A DNA stretch of 64,000 bases from Petunia secreta (lineage: Eukaryota > Streptophyta > Magnoliopsida > Solanales > Solanaceae), in NCBI GenBank assembly GCA_029990175.1, contig JARKIP010000017.1:25717001-25781000 (forward strand). Reading direction: 5' to 3'. The notes beneath the pieces were generated by a model. That model was given only the letters and a program-made list of their open reading frames with translations, did no database searches and was not told where the DNA came from. Shown piece by piece: positions 22,051 through 33,599 of the stretch. The translations under genes were made by a program, and so were the position numbers. Each line of letters starts with the position of its first letter. Within the stretch, counting starts at the first letter, position 1.

Positions 22051-23787
22051 ATGTCTTTCGAAGGAGATGATTTTGCAAAGAGCGCCCTTGCTACTATCCT
22101 CGCCAAATTGGATAGTATGCACTTGAGGATTGAAAACCTCGAAAGGGTGAACTCTAGTGCTCTAATTGAGCAAGGGACTTCTAATGTCCCATCGGAAAAA
22201 GGGACCCCGAGTGTCCAAGTCGAGAAAGGGACCCCGAGTGTCCCGGTTGAAGTCTCAAGTACTCCTAACTTTACTCCGGAGCAAGTTAGCCATGTCATTG
22301 AATTGCTCAATCAACAACGGGCAAAGGAGGAGCGAGAGAGACTTGATCAAGTGTTGGGCAATACCCAACGAACGGGCATTCCCCGTATCTTGGATAACCC
22401 CCCAAGAAACATTCCACTACCAAGGCCCATCCGAAATGTGCAACCTCTTGAGCAAGCCGATGAAGCTCAAGAAGGGGAGGAAGCCGATTATGGAGATGAT
22501 ATGTATGGGTTTGATGATCACTTTCAACCAAGGCGAGGTATGAATTGGGGTCGAAATTTGGATAGAGGTAGGGGCCGAGGTCGAGGGTCACCTATGGGCT
22601 ATGTTGGAGGGAATGCGAAGAGGGAGTATGGTGTGAATGAAGATCACTATGGGGGCCAACCGGAGCCTTTCCGTGGAGGTCGTGACAACACCAACATCAA
22701 TAGTGTGAAGCTTAATCTCCCAACCTTTAAAGGGAATTGTGATCCGGCGGCTTACATTGAATGGGTGCTACACATGGAGAGATTGTTTGACACAAATGAG
22801 ATGACCGATGAGAAAAAAGGTACTTATGCTATTTCATCCTTTGAATCCTATGCATCTACTTGGTGGGAGTCCGTCAAGAGATCAAGGAGGAGAGCGGGGG
22901 TTCCCGTGAATGTGGGTTGGAATGACTTGAAGGGTATCATGAGTATCAAGTACATCACTCCTAGATATCGACAAGAGCAACTCAAGAAACTTTATGAGTT
23001 GAAGCAAGGTGTCAAGACGGTGCATGAATACTTTGATGAGTTTGAAAGAACTCGAATGGCCTTGGATATGGACACCGAAGATGAGGAGCAAGCCGTGATC
23101 CATTTCATGAATGGTTTGAGCTATGGCATACCTTCACAATTGAGATTGCATGCTTATCTTTCACTTCAAGAAGTTCTTGATGCCGCTATTCAAGCCGAGC
23201 AATGGCTTGAGAAAGAGAAGTCCAACCGTTACAAGAGCAACACTTCTACTTCCATGAACGAGTCAAAGGATTGGAAAAATCCTACTCCCAATGCAAAATT
23301 CACAAATGCAAGTGGCCCTAGTGGAGCAAGTGCTAGCAAGGATGTGAAGAAGCCGTTTGAGAAGTACACACCCAATGTGGGAGGTAATTCTAAAACCCAA
23401 TTGAATACTCCTACTTCTTCTTCCATTCAATGTCACAAATGCAAGGGGTATGGACACTTTGCTAAGGAGTGTCCTACGAAGAGGACCATGGTTCTTGTTG
23501 GTGAAAATGCATATGAACAAGAGAGTGAACCGGAGGATGATGAGGGAGTAGAGGGAGATGAGGGAGTAGAGGAGGATGATCTAGATGACACGGTGGAGGA
23601 TGAGGAACCTCATACTTTTCTAGTTGTGAGGAGGAGCTTAGGAGCTATGATTGTGGAGGATGGTGAAACCTTACAAAGGGAAAACCTTTTCCATGCTAGG
23701 TGTCGTGTTAAGGGTGTTTTATGCTCTATGATCATTGACTCCGAGAGTTGTGCTAATGTTGTGAGTCAATCTCTTATAACCAATTGA
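22051..23787 (+). CDS. Gypsy gag with CCHC knuckle, running into a broken protease
   Basis: Capsid/nucleocapsid precursor, 578 codons, uninterrupted. The retrotransposon gag domain is about residues 225-350 (NLPTFKGNCDPAAYIEW, FESYASTWWESV, MNGLSYGIPSQLRL). An Arg/Gly-rich patch lies near 170-185, and the zinc knuckle CHKCKGYGHFAKEC near 460. An acidic stretch follows, then the protease start, where the usual DGGSC-type catalytic centre reads DSESC, so the protease is probably inactive. The frame stops at 23785-23787 by a one-base frameshift; protease sequence continues in the overlapping frame. ATG at 22051 gives the full gag. Confidence 0.88.
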   Translation: MSFEGDDFAKSALATILAKLDSMHLRIENLERVNSSALIEQGTSNVPSEKGTPSVQVEKGTPSVPVEVSSTPNFTPEQVSHVIELLNQQRAKEERERLDQVLGNTQRTGIPRILDNPPRNIPLPRPIRNVQPLEQADEAQEGEEADYGDDMYGFDDHFQPRRGMNWGRNLDRGRGRGRGSPMGYVGGNAKREYGVNEDHYGGQPEPFRGGRDNTNINSVKLNLPTFKGNCDPAAYIEWVLHMERLFDTNEMTDEKKGTYAISSFESYASTWWESVKRSRRRAGVPVNVGWNDLKGIMSIKYITPRYRQEQLKKLYELKQGVKTVHEYFDEFERTRMALDMDTEDEEQAVIHFMNGLSYGIPSQLRLHAYLSLQEVLDAAIQAEQWLEKEKSNRYKSNTSTSMNESKDWKNPTPNAKFTNASGPSGASASKDVKKPFEKYTPNVGGNSKTQLNTPTSSSIQCHKCKGYGHFAKECPTKRTMVLVGENAYEQESEPEDDEGVEGDEGVEEDDLDDTVEDEEPHTFLVVRRSLGAMIVEDGETLQRENLFHARCRVKGVLCSMIIDSESCANVVSQSLITN

Positions 23788-25472
23788 AGTTGCCTACCGT
23801 GAAGCATCCCAAGCCATATCGATTGCAATGGCTTAGTGAATGTGGGGAGCTAAAGGTAGTGAAGCAAGCAATGATCATGTTCAAAATGGGTAGTTATGTT
23901 GATGAACACTTGTTCGACGTTGTGCCCATGCAAGCTTGCCACTTTCTCTTTGGAAGGCCTTGGAAATTTGATCGACAAGCGGTTCATGACGGGCGTGTCA
24001 ACACTTACACGCTCCAACATGAAGGAAGAAAATTTGTGTTGAAGCCCCTAACTCTTAAACAAGTGAGTGATGACTACAATCGGATGAGGGAGTTGAGGGA
24101 AGCGGCTAAAGCCAAGTCGCCCATTGTACTTGAATCCGAGGCAAGAAATCTTGTTGTCTTGCCAAAGCATGATGAAAATGAGAGTCACTCCACTTCAAAT
24201 GAGAGAGAAAAGATAGAGAGAAGTGAGGAAGTGACCGGTGACAATCTAAGAGAGGAAAAAGGAGAGGAATTGAGGAGTGATGTGAGTGGATTGTCACCAC
24301 CAACTACACTTGACCATGAGGTAAAATTGAGAGAGAAGAGAGGTGAGGAAAGAAAAATTGAGAGTGAGAGCACCCATTGTTCTAACAATTCTTCATCTTC
24401 TACTCTTTCTTGTGTTAGTTCTTGTGTAGGTACAAATGAAGACAAGCCATTGGAGCCTCAACCATGTGCTTGGAAGAAGAGCCAAGAGGAAGAAAACTTT
24501 CAATGTGAGCTTCATGAATAAGGAGTCGCACATGACACTTCAAGCCTTGTAAGTGATCAAGGGAGAACTACCAATGTAAGTGTTGCTCCACCCTTTCATG
24601 AATCTACTAGCTATTTGTCTTGGGATGACTCAACACTAGTTGGTGCTTGTGTTGCATCTAGTAAATATGCCACTAGTGAAGAGTCTCAAAGTCAACTTGT
24701 GTGTGCTTGTGTGACATTAGTGGAGAGCCTTGCTAAGCCGCATCATGATGTGAGCTCATTGTTCAATGAATCTCTCACTAGTGTAGACTTGATGGTTGAC
24801 AATGAATTTGACCTTTGCTATGACACACCGCCAATCTATGATAAAGGGGTAGATGAGGTAGTTGATCATACCCTTGTTGATATGCTTCTATTTGGTGGGT
24901 CTATGTGTTGTGGTGAGGATGTTAGTGGCAATGAGGAGTCCAAATTGTATGAATTGGACAAAGTTGTCTATGATGACTCCTCAAGTGAACCTAGTCTTGA
25001 TAACTTGTCTATGCTTGATCATGATGTTGAGATTCATGTTTTTACATTTCCATTGTTTGAAGATAATCTCATTGGTGGTAGCAAATTATATAGGACTAGG
25101 GTTGATAGTAAGATGGAACCTCCATGGTGTGAAGGGTTTGACCCCTTAGGCAACCCATTGTGTGATGATTTGAATGAGGTAAATGACTCTTTGAGTGACC
25201 CTACTATTGCTTGTTTGGATTATGATGAAGAAGAGGCCATTATCAATACCTTTCTTGATAGTTTGTCTTTTGAGACGGGTTGTTTAAGTGATGAAATGGG
25301 AGGTGGCAAGGAATCCCTTGGTGTGAGTAGGTATACTTTAAAGAAGGGGAGTGGAGTTCTTGATGTTACTTGCATGATGGGTTATTTGACTCACTCCACT
25401 CCACATATTGATTACACTCTGAGTAGGGATTGGTTTGTTGATCTTGAGCTTAAGGTTCAAAGGGGATTTTGA
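23784..25472 (+). pseudogene. Protease remainder plus long unrecognised ORF replacing polymerase
   Basis: Continues the gag frame after a one-base frameshift. The first about 110 codons are the rest of the retropepsin domain (LPTVKHPKPYRLQWL, then FGRPWKFDRQ) followed by charged linker. Where relatives have reverse transcriptase there is instead about 450 codons of Ser-, Asp- and Glu-rich sequence with no motif I know; it is interrupted once, by TAA at 24519-24521, and stays open on both sides to 25472. No RT, RNase H or integrase motif occurs on either strand before the 3' LTR. The stretch 24615-25472 alone is 285 codons and acidic. Function unknown; it could be a packaging-related or spacer protein, or acquired sequence. 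Confidence 0.65.
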
Positions 25473-25856
25473 TAGCTTGGTCTTGCATTTTCCTTGTCCC
25501 CATAGCCTACTTGCTCATTATTGTGATGGGTGCATGTTGATCTTTAACCAAGTACTTATTGTTCTCTTTGGAGACTTGATATTTGTTCTTAACATTGATG
25601 CTTGGTTATATCACAAGAGTGTGTTTTCCACACTTCTTGCACTAACCTACATTTAAGGTAGGAAATCTTGTGTTTGCTTGTCGTCGCTTGTAGGTTCTAA
25701 GCTCCATGTTAAGGCAAAGGAGACCTTGGAAGAAACCTATGTCAAAGTGACGGTCAAGAGTTGCGAGAGAGGAGAGCTTTGGGCACCCCGAAGAGATGAT
25801 GCCATGTACGTGAATGCATTGATTTCGAGGACGAAATCTTCTCAAGAAGGGGAGGA
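25473..25856 (+). other. Gypsy 3' untranslated region and polypurine tract
   Basis: No coding motif recognised. It ends with the polypurine tract AAGAAGGGGAGGA directly before the 3' LTR, the primer for plus-strand synthesis. Confidence 0.7.
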
Positions 25857-26571
25857 TGATAAGACCCAAACCCCCACAAGACCCTTCACTCGGAGCCAAG
25901 CTAAGGAGATCCAAGGAGTACAGCTACACTTGGTGAGGAAGGGACTAGAAGAAGGAAGCGATTGGAAGCCGTTCCGAGCGCTTAAAGTGCAAGGGGAGCA
26001 GCCCAGTCATCCAGGCGCTCCGCCCAAGGATGCCTAGGCCTGGGCGCTCCGCCCAAACTCTGGGCGCCCCGCCTAGGCCACCCTACTGTCCAAAAATGTA
26101 GGCGCTCCGCCCCAAATCCGGGCGCCCCGCCCAAAACACTGAAGGGTGATTTTCTAGCTAGTGTTAAGACTATTTTGACCCTACGTGGTCCTATGTTCCT
26201 AAGCCTAAGTGTGGGCATATTAGACCTTTCATATGGTGTCTAAAAATACCTATAAATAGCTAGTTGTCTTATTATTTTCATTAGCTTACCTTTGATGAAA
26301 AACAAACACTTGTGTTGAAGAGTTGAACTCTTATTGAATGAAAAACCTTGAATTGGGACTTGTTCTTCCTCTAGCGGATCTAGATGAATTCCAATCCCCC
26401 CGACCATTCTACTTGCGTGCTCACGTTAGCTCGAGGGTAGTTGCCTAGCGTAGGTGTTCTTGACCTCCTCTCGGGGTGTAACGGAACAAGTTCTCCGTTG
26501 CTACTTGAGATTTGTGATCGAGATACGTCTCGTTCTTATCCTTTTTATTTTTCCGCGTTTGATTCTTATCA
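25857..26571 (+). repeat. Gypsy 3' LTR
   Basis: 715 bp. Matches the 5' LTR except for a 21-bp loss of one GC-motif unit and about eight substitutions (roughly 99% identity by eye), so the insertion is fairly young. Confidence 0.93.
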
Positions 26572-26603
26572 CACGTGAAACCCTAGGCTGCAAAAGGCAG
26601 CGG

Positions 26604-26615
26604 GCTCTGATAGCA
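26604..26615 (-). other. Copia primer-binding site, degenerate
   Basis: On the minus strand TGCTATCAGAGC, one base off the initiator Met tRNA complement, directly after the copia 5' LTR. Confidence 0.75.
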
Positions 26616-26796
26616 AGAAGATTTTTGGAGAAGGAAAATTCTTCTGTTATTTCTGAATGAATATTACAACCTGTGAGGAGGTATATTTATACAATGTGTC
26701 CTAGGGCTAAACAAGGAAACATAAGTCCTAGGGCTAGGAAACATAACTAATTACAATACAATAAGGAAAATGATAATTCTATAATAACTATCAACA
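26616..26796 (-). repeat. Copia 5' LTR
   Basis: 181 bp, partner of 16092-16277. On the minus strand it starts TGTTGATAG and carries a TATAAATATA box near 26683. It is followed on the plus side by the target duplication GACAG. Confidence 0.88.
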
Positions 26797-26803
26797 GACA
26801 GAA

Positions 26804-26821
26804 TGGCGACTCCGCTGGGGA
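26804..26821 (+). other. Primer-binding site of the Ogre-like element
   Basis: TGGCGACTCCGCTGGGGA, originally a few bases after the 5' LTR and now separated from it by the copia insertion. I recall this pattern from Ogre-type elements, where the primer is described as an Arg tRNA; I could not check that here. Confidence 0.6.
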
Positions 26822-28155
26822 TTAAATGTTCTAACCATTACGATTTTTACATTGGGTTTATTATTGCTTTTATTATTTTGTATTCAATACTAATTTTCTC
26901 TCTTTGCAGGTGGGTAGCCTTTTATATTTTGAATTTTTGATAATATGATATTTAGTATATTATTGTACTATTTGTTGCATTTCGTTCATATTCCTCCACT
27001 CTTGGAAAATTGACACTCACACACACGGCGATTACGTGGATCCCACGGTCGCTTCACCACAAAAAACCTTTTAGGAGGACATTTTCGGAATATAGTTGGT
27101 CCGTGGTACAGCCAACAATTTCAAATGATCCCACTCTTTGGCTGTCCGCCTTGGAGAACCGTGTCTAGAATTACCCAACTCTTAATGAAGACTCTTTTAG
27201 GGATCATGCATCATGTCATGAGTAGGAGATTTTGACTTCGGCTCATGTCTAAGTCTAGTAGTTCACCATATTTGAACAAACCAAACAGGTCTCCGACCCT
27301 AAGGGACGTTTAACTTATGTTGTGTGTGCATTTATTTAAGGTTGAACGTGTCTAATGTAGACCATTTGTTCTCAAAAGTGTGGATCATCCAATTATTTAT
27401 TTTTTGTTGGAGGATGTCACAAGTCACGAAGATTTGGAAGATCAAATAAAATAGACTTTAAATTGATCTTTCTACTTTTGTGTAACAAAATAAATCATTC
27501 ATTTCTATAAATGGAAATGGTTATAGAAATCAATTATTTATTTCTATTTACATACGGATTTTTTTATTTCTACAAAACCAATTATTTTATAAAATTATTT
27601 TTGGTTTATGAAAGAAATTAATTTTTCTACTTTTATGAAAACAAAATCATGGACTTTAAAGTAATTTATGTTACTTTATGTAACAAGATTACTTATTTAT
27701 TCCTATTTACCCAGAAATGAGAAAATGTGTTATTTCTACATTTATTTAATAAAATTATTGTTCATTCATTTTTTGGGAACAAATGGGATGACGCACGATA
27801 CACGTTCACTTTTAAATATCATACTCAAACTTAGGAAGGCTTAACATCTTTGGCACGTTAAGGTCCATTAGCCAATTTCGTCCCAATAGCGCCTATCATG
27901 CACCTTATATGTGTGGTTGTCTTGTTAAGCCTACCTCAGATACAAGAGAGGTCCTTTGCATTATAAGGAGTGATATGTTTTGCATTTGGTAATTATTACC
28001 TCGACACTAACTTATTGTTTTCGTGTTTAAGTTTTACTCCCACTCCTGAGGTTGACTTGTGCATTCTGGCCGAGCATCAGTACTGGACGAGAACCAGGGG
28101 ACTAGTTACAACTCCTCCCCTCTCATAAACTAGAAGAAGAGGAAAGCAAAACATC
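26822..28155 (+). other. Leader of the Ogre-like element
   Basis: AT-rich, with A/T runs around 27500-27780 and no reading frame of note. Long leaders between PBS and gag are usual in this element group. Confidence 0.55.
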
Positions 28156-30291
28156 ATGTCGGAGTTGAATAATGCTGCTCTTAGTGACAATAACATTGGG
28201 AATAATGGGACACCCCGCAAACTTGCCTTGGTTGGGTATGATGAACATGTTGCTACTTTAGAGCAAAGGATTAAAGAACTTGAAGAGAAACTGACAATGG
28301 CCAGTTTACCCGTTGTTAACTCCGCCCATTCAGGAGAGCCTATCGATGCAAGTGGGTCAGGCCGCCCTAACGGAAAGGACCCTATACACCCAACTGATCC
28401 AACTGTTTTTTACTAAACAATACCACCAGCCACATACCAAGCAGCGCCACCTACTACTTACCAAACAACACAACCAGCTCCTTACCAAACAACACCACCT
28501 GCTAATTACCAAGCAACCCTACCCACCACTTATCAAGCACCACTCCCTGTATATCCTACTTATCCAAACATGAACTTACCTCACACCAACACCACATATC
28601 CGCAGCTTTACAATCGCATGCTCACTACTGAAACCAAACAACTCACTTCGCCAGTCAAAAACCATGAAAATTATGAATGGGCGGAGGATGAAGCCAATGA
28701 TGATGGGACAAAAGAGAAAGTTCGTAAGCTGGAGGCAGCCTTTAAGAAGTTTGAGTTAGGCAAGACCACTAAAGGTTTAGCTTATGAAGACTTGTGCATC
28801 TATCCTACTTTGAAACTGCCAGACGGATACAAGATTCCAAAGTTCAACCTGTTCAATGGCACTGGAGACCCTATGGTGCATCTGAGAGCATATTGTGACA
28901 AGTTGATTGGAGCAGGGGAAGATGATAAAGTACGAGTGAAGCTGTTCAGTCGAAGCTTGACTGGAGAGGCCTTAAGTTGGTTCTCTAAGCAGAAACCAGG
29001 CACATGGCTTGGTTGGGAAGACATGACAGCAGATTTCGTAGAACGATTTGGGTACAACACTGAAATGGTACCAGATCGTTTCTACCTGGAAAAGTTGAAA
29101 AAGAAACCCACAGAAACGTTTAGAGAATATGCTATGAGGTGGAGAGCAGAAGCTGCCAAGGTGCAACCCGCTATGGATGAAAGGGAAATAGTGAACCTAT
29201 TCATCCGTATTCAAGAGGACGTCTATTACGATAAACTGCTGCATATGAAAAATCAGAAGTTTGCTGATGTAGTATTGATGGAAGATGACGTAGAAGAAGG
29301 GCTGAAAAGTGGAAAGATTATTAGCCTAGCTGCACTACAGGCTACTAATAAGGCTATCCAGTCAGGAAATGTGAGTCTCTCCAAAAAGAAAAAAGATGAA
29401 GTCTCTTTTGCAGCGACCATTCAAGACCATGCTGTCAACCACTATTATCAAACACCGCCACCATTCTATCCATACCCTCACATACCACCTGAATATCCTG
29501 TTTATAACATTTAGCCCACTTGGCCTATATTTCACACCCCAGCACCAAGCCGTCCACCATACCATCAAAATACTCAACCCAACTATCGAAATACACCATC
29601 AAACCCTCCTAGGCCTCGCCCCGAGGCAAACCAAAGACCCAAAAGGAACTACACTCCACTAGCCGAATCTCGCACTCAATTGTTCGAAAGATTGCAAGCT
29701 GTCGGGCTTATCGTTCCGATACCTCAAAAGATTCCAGACAACCCTCCACCTAACTTTGATTACAGTAAAAGGTGTGCATATCACTCAGGTGGACCGGGGC
29801 ATGAGATGTAGAAATGTTTTGCATTGAGAAATAAGATTCAAAACCTAATAGATGAAAATGTCATTCATTTGAAGGCACCAAATGTGCACAATAATCCACT
29901 ACCTAATCATGGAGATGAGAAGGTGAATATGATTGACTTCGGCGAAGAGTGCAATCTGGAAGACACGATTATAAAAGCAAAAACAGTGTTTGATAAATAC
30001 AAGTTTGGCCTGGGGTACATCTTGGTTTGCAAAGGAAAAAGTACTACAAAAGATACAAGAGGTTATCATTCACTAGAGTAGTTTGTTCTAACTCTGAAAC
30101 AAGCATCCATCTTTTCAAGCTACATGAAAACTCTCGAGGGAGAAAGACTTGTCGAAGGTGTTCATGATATAGAAGATGAGCTGACTGGTCTAAAGGAGCT
30201 ATTCATGGAAGAATGTTATTCAGTTCCCAAAAAGCATACTGAGGATTTGAACATCCAGAAAGCTGAATCTGAAATTATGCCAAACAACTGA
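28156..30291 (+). pseudogene. Ogre/Tat-type gag with in-frame stops
   Basis: One frame of about 711 codons to TGA at 30289-30291, broken by stops at 28414 (TAA), 29512 (TAG), about 29809 (TAG) and 30079 (TAG) but with no frameshift. Order: N-terminal coiled-coil-like stretch (about residues 30-55, LEQRIKELEEKL), a Pro/Thr/Gln-rich tandem part near 28430-28560 (repeated TYQTTPPA-like units), the gag capsid domain at about residues 215-400 (KIPKFNLFNGTGDP, GEALSWFSKQKPGTW, FREYAMRWRAEAAKV), and near 29772 a CCHC-like motif (CAYHSGGPGHE, stop, KC). The lack of frameshifts with several nonsense changes suggests fairly recent decay. There is no downstream protease or polymerase. Confidence 0.85.
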
Positions 30292-31540
30292 ACTTGCAAC
30301 ACATTTCGAGCATGCCGAGACGCTTAGTGAAGCTGGGGCATTAGTTGTTTTCTTAAATAAAACACGTCTCCGAGTCGTTAGCTTTTATTTTCTTTATTTT
30401 CAACTTTGTTGCATCGTTGTTTCGTTTCGAAGACTTCTTCTCAAGTCCAATAATAAAATCATTTCTATTTTTATTTTAAGTATGCATCATTCACTATCAG
30501 CAAAATTATTTTAATTCCCTTGAATCTGCGACTGTGATGTGAGGAAGCAGTCCAAAACGATGAGTACAAGCCAGACTACGATGATTCGACAGAGGACATT
30601 CAAGGAACTTCATAGTTAATCGTGGAAATCTTATAGCAGACAACTGAGACAAGAACATATTGAGGAAGATGACTTACAATCCAAGGTGAAACATTAGAAA
30701 TACATATAAGAAGCAGAATTAGACAATCCTGAATGGATCAAAAGCATACTCGAGCAAGTGACGCTCATAGATAATGAAGTATGAATACAACAAGCAATAA
30801 CATGACAAATGCATTTATCCAGGAAGTTAGAGCAAGACATTTGATCCTAAAGTGGAATTCTCTAAATCGAGATAAAATTAACAAGATCCTTTACTCAGAT
30901 ACAATCAAGAGACATTACAAGTCAAGCAACATTCATCCTTTTTGGATTTGAACTACGTAGCGACATGATTCCCAAAAGGGGATACGTAGGCAGCCTACAC
31001 AAGGCACGGTCACATCATAAGAGAATTGTATTGGACACTGGGGCAGAATTTTTTGAGGTTGCCTCAAAAAATTCAAACAATACATTACAACACACTAGGG
31101 CAGAATTTTTGAGGGGACCTAAAAAATTCAAGGAAAATACAAGCAGCACACTGGGGCAGAAATTTTGAGCTTCCCTCAAAATTTCAAAGTGAAAGATCTT
31201 TGATCAGCAAATGGATATAGAGGAGATTATATCCAAACAACACGTCGCAGTCTATGATTCAATGGAACAAATTTTCATTGCTCTTTAAACATTATTTTTC
31301 TCAAAACACATGCATATCCCTTTTTGTTCTCCCTTTTTGCCCACAGCTCGAATAAGGTTTGACGATCTAAAGGAGAGATATTACAAGAAGATAGTCATGC
31401 AAGATGCGAATACAAAGCAGCAGAGTGCAGTACAACGAATGCGCAAGTCAGCCTCCCCCAAAATACTCACAAATTTTCTTTGATTACAGGTTTACACAGG
31501 TACCGAGTATACCTAACAACTCTTGCAAAACAACAAGACA
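30292..31540 (+). other. Ogre-like 3' noncoding region with short repeats
   Basis: No polymerase. Around 31037-31190 a unit of about 40-60 bp (core CTGGGGCAGAATTTTTTGAGG followed by its partial inverse CCTCAAAAAATTC) occurs three times; each can fold into a hairpin. Confidence 0.55.
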
Positions 31541-31544
31541 TCTT

Positions 31545-32400
31545 TTGACAAGCATAGGATCCACATCGGTGGATATATAGGGTCCGCGTCTGTGGACATG
31601 ACAACAATTTGACAGAAGCATAGAATCCATGTCGGTGGATATATAGGGTCCGCGTCTGTGGACATGACATCATTTAAAGAGCATAGAATCCATGTCGGTG
31701 GATATATAGGGTCCGCGTATGTGGACATGACATCAATTTGACAAGCATAGAATCTGCGTCGGCGGATATGTAGGGTCCGCGTCTGTGGACATGACATCAA
31801 TTTGACGAGCATAGAATCCATGTCGGTGGATATGTAGGGTCCGCGTCTGTGGACACGACATCAACTCGAGAAGCATAGAATCCATGTCGGTGGATATATA
31901 GGGTCCGCGTCTGTGGATATGATATTAATTTGAGGAGCATAGAATCCATGTCGATGGATATATAGGGTCCGCGTCTGCGGACATTGCATCAATTAGAGAA
32001 GCATTGAATCCATGTCGGTGGATATATAGGGTCCGCGTCTGTGGACATGACATAAATTTGAGAAGCAACAGAAGCATAGAATCCATGTCGGTGGGTATGT
32101 AGGGTCTGCATCTGTGGACATGACATCATTTGACAAGCATATGATCTGCGTCGGCGGATATATAGGGTTCGCAGTGGTGAACATGACAACAATGACAACA
32201 GTGTAAGGTCCGCATCTGTGGACATGACATCAATTTGAGATGCATAGAATCCATGTCGGTGGATACATAGGGTCCGCAGTGGTGGACATAGTATCATTTG
32301 AAGAAGTATAGAATCTGCGTCAGCAGATATATAGGGTTCGCAGTGGTGAACATGACAATAATTTGCAGCAGAGCAAGGTCCACATCGGTGGGCATAGCAT
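31545..32400. repeat. Tandem array, about 62-66 bp unit, roughly 13 copies
   Basis: Units contain CATAGAATCCATGTCGGTGG, then ATATATAGGGTCCGCGTC, then TGTGGACATGACATCAATTTGA, with variable linker length. Inside each unit GGTCCGCGTCTGTGGAC is nearly self-complementary (GTCC...GGAC). Long open frames seen here on the minus strand are a by-product of the repeat period. Confidence 0.88.
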
Positions 32401-33599
32401 TGGAAAATACTTGGATAAGACATCAATCAAACAAGCATAAGACAAGACAACTACCCATCCAACAGGGAAGTCTCTTTATGCATTTGCATACTATTTTGCA
32501 AAACTCACTTTTATAGCAGGACATATAATCCGGTGCCGCACTGGCAAGATGGTCCAACAACAGCTCGACACGACAAAGCAATTATTCCTGACAAGAAGCA
32601 CTAAGCAAATAGATATCCCCTAGAGGAAAGACACGCATTCCTTAGCGCTGAACACCTGAAAGCAGATTGAACAACTACAGGATAAAGGAAGGCTCGGCTC
32701 AACATGGAAGTTTACTTTGCCTTTATCTTTATATTTATTGTGTCTATCATGATTTTGTTGCAGGGTACTCCCCGATCTCTCGACAAAACTCCGTGCCATA
32801 CTCTCACGCCTACTCCTAAAATCATTACCAATTATGCAACCGCAAAACCTCAAACACATCTAAAGCAAAGCCTAACCCTACAGACAATGCCTTTCGCTAC
32901 AACCGCAAGCTACCTATCTTGCCGATTTCCAAGCTACAATTCAATACTTGAACCAGTAGTCTACCTAATCCTCCCTCGTAGATTGGGTGTCAGTCTCGTA
33001 TTTCTTCCTATTCGTATCCATCTGCGACAATCGCGCGTATTTTCGTGCTTAATCGTGCCCGCCTGCTTGAAACGTGCGCATTCATAAAACTCTCTCCCCA
33101 AATGTTTCCAAGCTCATTCAAGGCTATATTGAAGGCAAGATGACCCATTTATCGAGATGAAGTGGAAACTATGTAACTCCTCTTTATGGGTGTGTCGTGC
33201 ACCACATCTTCATAACTAGGATGATTATAAGCCTCTTTTCCCATGATCGATTTATCGATGTTATTTCCTCTCCGACAATACCTTTACTTTATTCTTCATT
33301 CATCTTGCCAAAAGGCAAAGCATACTCGATTCTGAACTTTAAATACTTGGATAAGTTTAGGCTTTACATCGAAAATCGTGCATCATAAATATCTCACACA
33401 GGCAATACGCCATTCTAGAACTACACACGGCTTGATTCTCATAAAATCCGAGATATGTAGGCAACTCAGAGACCGGGGTTCGGCCAAAAACACCCCAAAA
33501 CTCCCCTCATTTTGCCTACCAGTCATGACAAAATTGGTTATTCCGTCAACTATCTTTACCTGAAGACTCTTTCATCATCCCCGGGCAAAGAGGGGCAGC
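32401..33599 (+). other. Ogre-like 3' noncoding end and polypurine tract
   Basis: No gene motifs. Ends with the polypurine tract GGGCAAAGAGGGGCAGC just before the 3' LTR. Small frames of 60-130 codons show no domain and are not supported. Confidence 0.6.

Larger units (their letters stand above)
20066..26571 (+). mobile_element. Non-autonomous Ty3-gypsy element (gag-protease, no RT/integrase)
   Basis: LTRs at 20066-20801 and 25857-26571 begin TGATAAGACC and end CTTATCA. The target duplication CACGT (20061-20065 and 26572-26576) is perfect. The PBS TGGTATCAGAGC (20805-20816) matches initiator Met tRNA; the polypurine tract AAGAAGGGGAGGA abuts the 3' LTR. Internal DNA encodes gag, a protease-like domain and a long unrecognised extension instead of RT, RNase H and integrase. 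The gag/protease sequences resemble the Del/Tekay type of chromovirus (inference). LTRs differ by one 21-bp indel and about 8 substitutions. Confidence 0.92.
16092..26796 (-). mobile_element. Ty1-copia element lacking gag, inserted at the 5' LTR/PBS junction
   Basis: The 5-bp target duplication GACAG (16087-16091 and 26797-26801) restores the Ogre-like LTR end joined to its PBS when the element is removed. LTRs are 16092-16277 (186 bp) and 26616-26796 (181 bp). The minus-strand polypurine tract is about 16278-16289, and a primer site resembling initiator Met tRNA is at 26604-26615. Protease, integrase, RT and RNase H are recognisable on the minus strand but decayed. Only about 0.5 kb separates PBS from protease (gypsy insertion removed), so gag is absent. 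A gypsy element sits inside at 20066-26571. Confidence 0.9.

Noticed and set aside
31467..32426. Several long minus-strand frames with repeated Cys/His-rich peptides
   Set aside because: Arise from the 62-66-bp tandem repeat; composition mirrors the repeat and no initiation context or family is evident.
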